Assembly (NCBI GenBank): GCA_016721765.1
Contig: JADKHO010000002.1
Span: 992,001-1,056,000 of the forward strand
DNA from: Bacteroidota bacterium
GTDB lineage: Bacteria > Bacteroidota > Bacteroidia > UBA4408
DNA: 64,000 nt
Direction: 5' to 3'
Made by a program: the position numbers and the translations under genes. The notes below the pieces were generated by a model. It saw only the letters and a list, made by a program, of their open reading frames with translations. It had not been told where the DNA came from and made no database searches. Below are positions 56,546 through 64,000 of the stretch, in pieces (positions within the stretch are counted from its first letter, which is position 1; each line of letters begins with the position of its first letter).

Positions 56546-57841
56546 TTGAAAAAAACAGCCTCAATTTTATTTATTATTTTTTTTACCTCAATTGCATTTT
56601 GCCAGCCATCTATTAAGTACGAATACTACTTTAAAAATGAGCACGGGAATGTGAGCAAAAAGTTTAACCGCAAGCATAATGATTATTCATTTCTTTATGC
56701 CCCCTCATTTTATGTTCCTAATAGTCCGATAAATTATTTATCGGATAGCTTTTTACTTAACCGACCACTACCTAATGTTACTAATGTAGAATTTGTTAGT
56801 TTGTTTTTTAATCGCAATGGTGTTTTGTATCCCAATGAGAAATGGTTTTTACAATCAAGAAAGGATAAAAAAGATTTTCGTGAAAAAGGAATTACTAATA
56901 ATCCCGATACAGCAATACTAATTAAAGTTGTAGCCTATATTGCGAGTAAGGTAAAAAGTAATACTAAAATCGTTTTTCAGATTCATGGTTTTAATGTTCC
57001 GGGTGAATTAGATTGGTATTTTGGTGATGAAGTTGCCAAAACAATTAACTCTGTTGATGCCACAAGTAATTACTTAATTGTAAGAGTTGTTTGGGATGCC
57101 GGTGGAATGAAAAAAATAAATAAGCCAAATGAAAACCCCAAAAGAATGGGTTTTGAATTTAGTAACAAGGCTTATACAACTTATAAAGTAGGATTGACGC
57201 TTAGGAAAATTATTAATAAACTTGAAAGTTCACTTCCAAGTCCTCACACTTATAAAATGTACACAATAGCTCATAGCTTAGGATGCAATGTAGCTGCTGA
57301 ATTGTCCATAAATCAGGTTTCGAAACTAAGTTTAAGAAGAAGAGAAAAAGCCGATAAGGCAATAATTTTTGAAAGATATAAAAAAATAAATGAACCCAAC
57401 TTTGATGCATTGGATATAGACTTTATTGACAAGTTATATAAACGCAATCTAGCTTGTGATAGCGATTTATTGCCTTCCAATAACACTCCTATTGCCGGGT
57501 TAACTAATATATTTATTGCAGCCGCTATGCCAGGGTGGAACACTTTTATTGATATGAATAAGAACAATAATAATACTTATTGCATAGCTTATAATAGTAT
57601 TGACCTAATGTTATTGAAAGAAAAATTCTTGCGCAATAAGCTGGTCCCAAAATTTGGTTCAACCACGCTTGGTTGCGATTATTTAGGGGAAGCAACAGTA
57701 AACACTCCATTAATATTTCAAAAAATCAATAAGTCAAAACAACTGTACCTTTTAGACCTAACCAACAATCCTGACCATTATTTTATTTATTACCTCCATA
57801 ATCCTAAACTAAAAGCGTCTCTTAAACTTTTATTAAAATAA
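56546..57841 (+). CDS. Exported alpha/beta-hydrolase-like protein, first gene of operon
   Basis: This 431-residue protein uses a TTG start before KKTASILFIIFFTSIAFCQ, a clear signal peptide. The body resembles an alpha/beta hydrolase of the DUF900/lipase-like type: IVFQIHGFNVPGE near residue 150 for the oxyanion loop, and AHSLGCNVAAEL near residue 230 with the serine nucleophile in a G/A-H-S-L-G elbow. A late His (NPDHYFIY, about 410) could complete the triad. No T9SS sorting domain, so it may be periplasmic. It is followed four bases later by the next operon gene. Substrate unknown. Confidence 0.65.
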   Translation: MKKTASILFIIFFTSIAFCQPSIKYEYYFKNEHGNVSKKFNRKHNDYSFLYAPSFYVPNSPINYLSDSFLLNRPLPNVTNVEFVSLFFNRNGVLYPNEKWFLQSRKDKKDFREKGITNNPDTAILIKVVAYIASKVKSNTKIVFQIHGFNVPGELDWYFGDEVAKTINSVDATSNYLIVRVVWDAGGMKKINKPNENPKRMGFEFSNKAYTTYKVGLTLRKIINKLESSLPSPHTYKMYTIAHSLGCNVAAELSINQVSKLSLRRREKADKAIIFERYKKINEPNFDALDIDFIDKLYKRNLACDSDLLPSNNTPIAGLTNIFIAAAMPGWNTFIDMNKNNNNTYCIAYNSIDLMLLKEKFLRNKLVPKFGSTTLGCDYLGEATVNTPLIFQKINKSKQLYLLDLTNNPDHYFIYYLHNPKLKASLKLLLK

Positions 57842-57845
57842 AAAA

Positions 57846-58766
57846 ATGAAAGCAATCAAACTTATAGCAATTTTGCTTCTTGTTATACTATCTGTAACTG
57901 TAAAAGCAATAACGAGTTTTGGTTTTACATCAAAAGTTACATTTATAATGGCACATGCACCTTTAAAGTCAATTAGAATTTCAGTTGGAGGAGCATTGCA
58001 AAGAGAGGTTGGTTTTTTTGGCAGTTACAAAGTTGCCATTACTTACCAAAACTCCATTTCTTTATATCAAGGTGGTGTTGGAAGTTCTGTATTTGCTAAA
58101 GAACGTTATAAATACGAACTCGATTGGCTAAATGGAATGACTATCAGTTTTCCTTTTAGCACCCGCCCTCCACAAGATATTGCAAATGCCCCACTTTATA
58201 TTGTAGGACAATTTCAAATCCCGAGTATTACCAATAAATATAATACAGCCATAAATTACTCCAGTTCATTTATTGCTAATAATCATAGAAAAAATCAATG
58301 GGTAGGCCAAGTGGGTTTTAAAGCCGACAAGTTTCAAATTGCTTATTACAATGACGGCACTCCCTATCACTGGTTCAGAACAGGTGATGGGTTGGATAGA
58401 TGGTGGACAGGTGGGGGCATACTTGATATTTATGCCCAAGATTTCAGAATGCAATTTGCTTACGATAAGTTCACAGGCTATAGTCCGCTTGCATTTGAGC
58501 TTTCCAACTCCTTTGGTTTGAATAAAGATTTATATCGAGATATAAATCAGTTTGGATACAACCGAAGCGGTTGGTCGTTTAATTTTCAATGGAAAAATGG
58601 AGTAGAACTGGGATTCGGATATTTTGACAATCCAAATTGGGATATACAAAACTGGATTCACACTACACGCGGAATGGTAACACATCCGCAAGTTGTAGCA
58701 CCTAGTTTTACTTATAGTGGAAGTTATTCCTATTTGAATACAGCCAATAAAATTAATGACAAATAA
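57846..58766 (+). CDS. Exported beta-barrel-like protein, possible Ntox23-type domain
   Basis: This 306-residue protein has a signal peptide ending VTVKA. The body is a series of short amphipathic strands with aromatic ends (QWVGQVGFKADKFQIAYYND; FRMQFAYDKFTGYSP; WSFNFQWKNGVELGFGYFDN), as in small outer-membrane barrels. The central RTGDGLDRWWTGGG and the H/W-rich end NWDIQNWIHTTRGMVTHPQ recall proteins labelled polymorphic toxin type 23, a family common in Bacteroidota; that match is from memory and uncertain. The gene is embedded in an operon of exported proteins, with no immunity gene identifiable. Role unknown. Confidence 0.5.
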   Translation: MKAIKLIAILLLVILSVTVKAITSFGFTSKVTFIMAHAPLKSIRISVGGALQREVGFFGSYKVAITYQNSISLYQGGVGSSVFAKERYKYELDWLNGMTISFPFSTRPPQDIANAPLYIVGQFQIPSITNKYNTAINYSSSFIANNHRKNQWVGQVGFKADKFQIAYYNDGTPYHWFRTGDGLDRWWTGGGILDIYAQDFRMQFAYDKFTGYSPLAFELSNSFGLNKDLYRDINQFGYNRSGWSFNFQWKNGVELGFGYFDNPNWDIQNWIHTTRGMVTHPQVVAPSFTYSGSYSYLNTANKINDK

Positions 58767-58778
58767 AACGCAGCTAAA

Positions 58779-59501
58779 ATGAAAAAGCTATTTTACTTCT
58801 GTGTGCTTTGCTTACTAATGAAGGTTAATATAAATACTCTTAGTGCCCAGTCACCCAATATTGCTGGTATTTATCATTTTGCTTTAAACACAAAGTCATT
58901 GAATACTCCAGATAATGATTTTTCGTTCCGGTATATTGATTCTACTACAATCAATAATTTTAACAATGAAATGTTTGATGAATACTACCTCATAATTGAT
59001 AATCAAGTTGCAACCAATGCCGAAAACAATAGGCCTATTTATCAGGTATTTTTAATCTCTCCTTATTTTTTAAACCCTATTGCCAGTAGCGTGTATATTG
59101 ATAATATCTGTGGCTTTATTTACAATATCAATAGTCAAAAGGATTATCGATTAAGTGGTGATTCTAAGAATTATGCTTTTCACATTTATGGGGGATCTTT
59201 AAAATATGATACAGATACAACTATCAAAAGAATTGAGATAGCCCTTGCAGGCGATAAACGGTTTTGCCTAATTGGGAAATTTATAACGGACAATGTATTA
59301 TTAATAAACTCATTTAAATATAACAGCAATAAAGATTATATACAGGGTGATGTAGAACGAGTTGAGAATAGATTTAAAAATATTTTGGGCGATAATTTCA
59401 AAATGCAATTTCTTAAAATAAGCAATTCCCCTTGCAATAATACCTCTATTGAATTAACTAAATGGATAAAAAAAGATAACCACATAACTTCCGATAACTA
59501 A
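58779..59501 (+). CDS. Hypothetical exported protein
   Basis: This 240-residue protein has a signal peptide ending NTLSAQ but no lipobox or recognised domain. Its body alternates Asp/Asn-rich and aromatic strands (NDFSFRYIDSTTINNF; YAFHIYGGSLKYDTD) and ends in a charged tail. It lies 12 bases after the barrel-like gene and 18 before the lipoprotein gene, inside the same operon. I do not recognise its family. Confidence 0.6.
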   Translation: MKKLFYFCVLCLLMKVNINTLSAQSPNIAGIYHFALNTKSLNTPDNDFSFRYIDSTTINNFNNEMFDEYYLIIDNQVATNAENNRPIYQVFLISPYFLNPIASSVYIDNICGFIYNINSQKDYRLSGDSKNYAFHIYGGSLKYDTDTTIKRIEIALAGDKRFCLIGKFITDNVLLINSFKYNSNKDYIQGDVERVENRFKNILGDNFKMQFLKISNSPCNNTSIELTKWIKKDNHITSDN

Positions 59502-59519
59502 TCAAAAAAAACTGTAATT

Positions 59520-60278
59520 ATGAAAAAACTACTCCCATTTTTTTGCCTCCTCTTTTTGCTGGGGTGCAATAAGAATAGCAATGAATTAAAACCTATAAAG
59601 CCAAACCCTATTGAGTATAAACTATATGCAATGCTTTGTGGTGATAATTATTTGAGATGCTTAGTACAGGTTGGTAAATCAAGTAATATTGATACTTCTA
59701 ACATAAAAGTTGAAATAATAAATGATTCACTAGCGATTAATAAAAATAAAATAGAAGCCTATTTATGGTTTCAAACAGGTAAAAGTTACGATCCCGATAG
59801 TGTAAAGATGATGAGCCAACAATTGGACACTTCAACAGAAAATGATATTTCCAACCTATTTGAAAATAATAACATAGGGTTTGTTATTACCAAGGTTAAT
59901 CCAAGCCTGAAAAGTTGCACTCCTTTTCAATTTGGTCACTACTATGCAAGCGGAGATTATAAAAGTTTTCAATATAAAGATACGGCTAAGGGAAGCTGTA
60001 AAGCAATTATGGCTGCCGATGGAATTTTCAGTATTTGGTTAAATGATAGCAAAAACAAAACACAATTAATAACAGGAAAACTAGTAGAGAATACTCCTTC
60101 TTTTTGCTCTGATTGCAAACGAATCAAGAATGGAAGCAATGATAACTATGTTATGGAGTTATTAGTGAACTCTCAGCAGAATTTTTTTGAAGCTACAAAT
60201 AGTTATTTAAAGTTTAATCTTAAATCAACTAATAGTAGTGGCGCGGGTGACACATTATTTATAACACTTAATAAATAA
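59520..60278 (+). CDS. Hypothetical lipoprotein
   Basis: This 252-residue protein has a lipoprotein signal LLFLLGCNKNSNE, so it should be lipid-anchored at the periplasmic or outer surface. Cysteines in SLKSCTPFQFGHYYASGDY, KGSCKAIMAADG and SFCSDCKRI may form disulfides. The arrangement GHYYASGDYKSFQYKDTAKG before a second strand pair is not a family I recognise. It ends three bases before the next operon gene, which supports coupled translation. Confidence 0.6.
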   Translation: MKKLLPFFCLLFLLGCNKNSNELKPIKPNPIEYKLYAMLCGDNYLRCLVQVGKSSNIDTSNIKVEIINDSLAINKNKIEAYLWFQTGKSYDPDSVKMMSQQLDTSTENDISNLFENNNIGFVITKVNPSLKSCTPFQFGHYYASGDYKSFQYKDTAKGSCKAIMAADGIFSIWLNDSKNKTQLITGKLVENTPSFCSDCKRIKNGSNDNYVMELLVNSQQNFFEATNSYLKFNLKSTNSSGAGDTLFITLNK

Positions 60279-60281
60279 GCT

Positions 60282-62605
60282 ATGAAAAATACTATACTCA
60301 AACAAATAAAAGCCATTGCTCTTTGCATAACTATGCTTACTCTATTAAGCAAAGTGGAAGCTGATGGCAGTAGCAAAGTAACTTACAGTGATACCAAAGA
60401 TTTTAATTTGGTAATGCATACCGGGAAAGATAAAAGAAACTTCACAGTTGCTCGCAAAGTAAGTCTTAAAGCGAGTTATACAAAAGGTGAAAAAGAACCA
60501 TACATTTTAGAAGTGCCACAAGATGGAGAGGCAGATAAGAAGGAGGAAAATAAAAACATTAAAAGTTTTGCCGACCCTCTCGATGTGAATTTTTTTATTG
60601 ATGATGCAAGTAAGTTAATAAAGAGTGCTTTGGACCCTAATGATAAAGACAGTATTCAACTTATTACGCGCGAAAGTATGATGGAAGTATATGTGTGGAT
60701 GATAAGAAGCACTAATGGTTTTGAAGATAACAACATAAGTGGCTACTTGCACCTGAATAGTTTCGTGAAATTATACGATGATATTAATCAGCATAAAACA
60801 CCTGTGAACCAAACAAATACAAAATATTATAACGAACTCGACAATTATACTGCCGAAAAAGTAAAAGTGAAAGAGGCAATTAAAAATGAATTACTTGTAC
60901 CTATTGATGCTGAAACAAGAGGAGAGATTTTAAATAAATTAGATCAAGAAATTCTTACAAAAAGAAATAAAGTAATTGCTTTGGCTGGTGCATCCAAATC
61001 AGCTAAATCACTAGAACTTTCTAAAGATAGTCTATTTAAGAAAACTATCCTCGTTCCTCAGGTTATAGATTTGATCAATAAAAAAAATAATGGGGAATCC
61101 TTTGAAATAAACAATTTGGCAACAGAGCTTAATTTTATAAAGGATTCTATTAAAATATTGCTAAACTAATTAATGCTCAAACAGCCAAAACTGCTGATGA
61201 ACAATCAAAAGATGATAAAATTTATATTAATTCTTCAACTATAGCAAAACGAAAAGAAGCAAAAGAACATCTTGAAAAAGTAGCCAATGGAGATTTGAAA
61301 TTAGCAAAAGATGAAACATTTGAAAATTACCTTATTGGAACCTTAAAAGAAGATTTTAAAATTTTAAAGACATTAAAAGAAAAACTTCAAGACCTTAAGG
61401 CAAAGGAAACAAAAATTGCCGAACATGAAGGATTAAAAGAATATGATGGGCTCAGCAAAGTGCAAAACATAAAAGTGCAGTTTGAGAACGGATTTATTGA
61501 AAGCATACAAGTTACAATTGAAAACAATACCGACCCGCTTATGCTTTTTGAAAATTCTTACCCAATTGGTTTTTCCTCCAACTTTAATTACGATTCGTTT
61601 GATAAAACCGTACTTTTTATTAGGAATGACGAGCATAGCGTTGATGAGTACAAATTTATTTACCTAAGCGAAGTACTTATGACTTACGAAAACCTGCTCG
61701 AAAATAACCGCAGAGATTATTCCTGTGCCGATACTACTATAAATAAATTAATACCCAACAAAACCCCAATAGTAACGCTCATTAAAGATAAATCGGTGAA
61801 TTTATTTGATACCCGAATTTATACAGATTTCTTTGGATTGAGTGATAAAAATCCTAATGGTTTGGTACAAACAGAAATCCGCAGACGCTTCAATTTATTT
61901 ACTAATCGATATCAATTAACTCAATTGGTAAACATAGGATATGTAAATTACCTTATACCTACTGTTTGCATTACTAAACTTGAAGATAAGGAACGCTTTC
62001 TGATTTTAAAAAACGATAAAAATTTTGTGAATAATCAATTGGTATCTCCATCATATGCCACTACTATTGATTACTTAAAGTATGAAGCACTTAACATTGG
62101 TATGGAAACTAATATAGTTACTCTGGGAGTGCCCAATGGCAAAGTATCCTTTTATTTTGATATGGGTGTGCGCTATAGCCGAGTGCCTGTGCAGGATAGT
62201 ACTCGAAAAGTAGTTAATAGTGAATACCGAGCTGAATACATCAGTAATATGCCGGCAGCAGGACTTGTAACTTGGTATCCTAAGTTAAGTGCCGATATTA
62301 AATCGGACAACCGCTTGGGTTTTGATGTTAACTTTATGCTTAACAACAGTACCTTACTCAGTAATAATCTTTACAATGCAGTGGCAAGTTATAGTAAAAG
62401 CAATACAACTGCATTTTTTAGAGAACCGAATTCTAGATATACTGAAACATTTGAATTTAATGCGCGCTACCTGCCCGACCAAACTAATCCCGGTAACAAA
62501 GTTTTTGCACGTTTCAGACTTACATGGCAGGTGGGCGATATGAACACATTTTATCCTCAGTTTCAGTTTGGTTATTCATATAAACTTAAATACACAGCAA
62601 AATGA
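60282..62605 (+). CDS. Hypothetical exported protein with helical middle and barrel-like C-terminus (one frameshift)
   Basis: Two frames (60282-61169 and 61160-62605) belong to one protein of about 774 residues. Reading the A4 run at 61152-61155 as A5 joins SIK to NIAKLINAQTAKTADEQ. The N-terminus has a signal-like segment; the first third is mixed; the middle (about 180-400) is highly charged and helical (KAKETKIAEHEG; KEAKEHLEKVANG), probably a coiled coil. The last 300 residues alternate hydrophobic and polar strands with outer-membrane barrel character (FRLTWQVGDMNTFYPQFQFG) and end YSYKLKYTAK. No known domain is recognised. It lies three bases after the lipoprotein gene and overlaps the next by four bases. 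Confidence 0.65.
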
Positions 62606-63672
62606 AAAAGGCACTACTTATATTAATATCAGTGCTTTGTAGCACACAGGTTTTTGCTCAATATGAGCAAATGAGAAATCTAACATCAATTGTCGCAATT
62701 GAAAATTCGAGTTCAATCCCTTTTTATACCTCAAAAACTTTTTGGGAAAAGTATATAGTAAAAACAGGTTTTAAAAGTGAATTCACTTGCTTTTACTATT
62801 TAAAAGATAAAGACGGCTTAATTTATCAAATCCCTGTAAAAGAAACTATAATATATAAAACAGATTCAAGACCTAAAATTTCGATAGTTCTCAACCCAAC
62901 TACTGCAAAATCAAAGATTCAAAAGAAAGATAAAGTTTTTGAAAGTGATTATACCCTTATTAACCCCAGATATGATATTGATTCACTTAATTTTGAAAAG
63001 ACTGATCCAGAAAAAATTATTGCCCCAATAGCTAAGGAGCATCACCTTAGAGATGGAGAATATTCTCACCTTGATATTCGCAACCAATACATAAATATGA
63101 TGTATGAATACAAAAATGCAAAATCCATTTATTTCTTTGGAAACTATAGCCCGAATACAAGCTATAGAAGACTTGTTGCAATAAAACCAACTACAGAGTA
63201 TTACGATTTTGTTGAAAAAGCGCAGCAAAAAGATAAATCAGTTACCCATGCAAGTGATGAATGGAACGCTGGCATTGGCTATGGCTTTGGAACAGGAAAT
63301 TCTTTTACAGTGGCATATTCGCAATTTTACAACCATTTCAAAACGGATGGAGAAATAATATACGGAGGTACGCTCAATAGAGGAATGTTTTTAAGTTACC
63401 GCTATCAACGCATTCATATGAGTCGTTGTGCGCAACCAGTAATAGAAGCTAGCTATGGCATAATAGAGAAAAGCAGAAATGATGTGTATAAATTAGGATT
63501 AGGATTATCATTTATGTTATGGTCGAAAAATTTGTATATGAATACTGTTCCATATTTCAGAAGCAATTTCAGGGCTAATGCAGATTATACCGGAGAAGAT
63601 GAAATAGGTGCAAGACCTTACAGTTTTGGCTGTGATGTAGGTTTAGTTTATAAATGGTGGGTGCATTATTAA
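62602..63672 (+). CDS. Hypothetical exported barrel-like protein, last gene of operon
   Basis: This 356-residue protein overlaps the previous stop by the classic ATGA, indicating translational coupling. It has a signal peptide ending TQVFAQ. Residues about 20-210 are an unassigned domain with IVLNPTTAKSKIQKKDK and a HHLRDGEYSHLDIRNQY segment; the last 140 residues are alternating aromatic strands (NAGIGYGFGTGNSFTVAYSQ; GLGLSFMLWSKNLYMNT) ending in VGLVYKWWVHY, typical of outer-membrane beta-strands. I do not recognise the family. Confidence 0.6.
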   Translation: MKKALLILISVLCSTQVFAQYEQMRNLTSIVAIENSSSIPFYTSKTFWEKYIVKTGFKSEFTCFYYLKDKDGLIYQIPVKETIIYKTDSRPKISIVLNPTTAKSKIQKKDKVFESDYTLINPRYDIDSLNFEKTDPEKIIAPIAKEHHLRDGEYSHLDIRNQYINMMYEYKNAKSIYFFGNYSPNTSYRRLVAIKPTTEYYDFVEKAQQKDKSVTHASDEWNAGIGYGFGTGNSFTVAYSQFYNHFKTDGEIIYGGTLNRGMFLSYRYQRIHMSRCAQPVIEASYGIIEKSRNDVYKLGLGLSFMLWSKNLYMNTVPYFRSNFRANADYTGEDEIGARPYSFGCDVGLVYKWWVHY

Positions 63673-63881
63673 AGAAACTTCAATGAATCTGCAAATTTTT
63701 AAAGACTTAGTTGTTGCCTTGAAATTGAGTGATGCAGTAGCTTTGGTTTTCATATTTTTATAATTAATTACCTATAAAAATAATATAAACTGATTTATAT
63801 TCCTCTCTTAATATAATCGCTCTAAAAGAGTGAATATTACCGAGAAGAAACACATATAGAAAATTCCTGTCTAATTCTCAT

Positions 63882-64000
63882 ATGATTTTATATCTTAGAT
63901 TAGGGATTTTCATATTATTAATAATTGCAATTAATTGCCAAAATACCTCTATAAAATATGATTTTCCGAGAATTCCTCTGAAATTTAATTTTTTCTTCAT
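63882..64000 (+). CDS. Start of a hypothetical lipoprotein gene (3' end outside window)
   Basis: An ATG at 63882 opens a frame that runs to the window end: MILYLRLGIFILLIIAINCQ, followed by NTSIKYDFPRIPLK. The hydrophobic segment ending in AINC fits a lipobox, so this is probably a lipoprotein related to the upstream operon's exported set. The 209 bases before it contain only a short CTCT/AGAG palindrome. Confidence 0.45.
   Translation, partial: MILYLRLGIFILLIIAINCQNTSIKYDFPRIPLKFNFFF

Overview
The window looks like a Bacteroidota chromosome (a Flavobacteriales/Sphingobacteriales-like environmental lineage; genus not resolvable). Evidence: many secreted proteins end in type IX secretion (T9SS) type A sorting domains; several promoters fit the Bacteroidota pattern TTG-N18/19-TAnnTTTG; a dUTPase / sugar nucleotidyltransferase / TPR lipoprotein / DUF4292 / EnvC block typical of the phylum is present; and the base composition is AT-rich.

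Layout. 1-4 kb: end of a glycosyltransferase, a secreted protein often mislabelled asparagine synthetase B, and replicative helicase DnaB. 4.2-20.8 kb: five consecutive large T9SS cargo proteins with different N-terminal heads (Asp-box propellers, RCC1 propellers, SBBP-type repeats, Ig-like domains) on one shared C-terminal module. 20.9-24.1 kb: a propeller/Y_Y_Y sensor fused to a SpoIIE phosphatase. 24.1-27 kb: an 87-bp tandem hairpin repeat, a perfect inverted repeat, then paaA, paaB and paaC of the phenylacetyl-CoA epoxidase, separated by repeat-rich gaps. 27-36 kb: an acyltransferase-like gene, the cell-envelope block, dut and a membrane glycosyltransferase. 36.1-36.7 kb: a tRNA gene with anticodon CAU interrupted by a 256-nt group I intron, preceded by a 44-nt intronless truncated copy. 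37-55 kb: more T9SS cargo (including a 2042-residue lipase/CUB/PKD protein), a giant SF1 helicase-nuclease, an IS21-family element sitting in that helicase's promoter, and a LamG protein. 55.5-64 kb: a hypothetical gene, then a tight six-gene operon of exported proteins (hydrolase, two beta-barrel-like proteins, lipoprotein and others) of unknown function, and the start of another lipoprotein gene.

Data quality: five genes contain six single-base length errors or mutations, all in homopolymer runs (G4, A4, A5, T5, A7, A7). In each case changing the run by one base restores a continuous protein. This pattern suggests residual long-read errors more than true pseudogenes, so I annotate these as whole genes with a stated frameshift.

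The most noteworthy items are the intron-bearing tRNA with its truncated intronless twin, the six-gene export operon, the shared-stalk cargo array, and the IS21 insertion at the -33 position of the helicase promoter.
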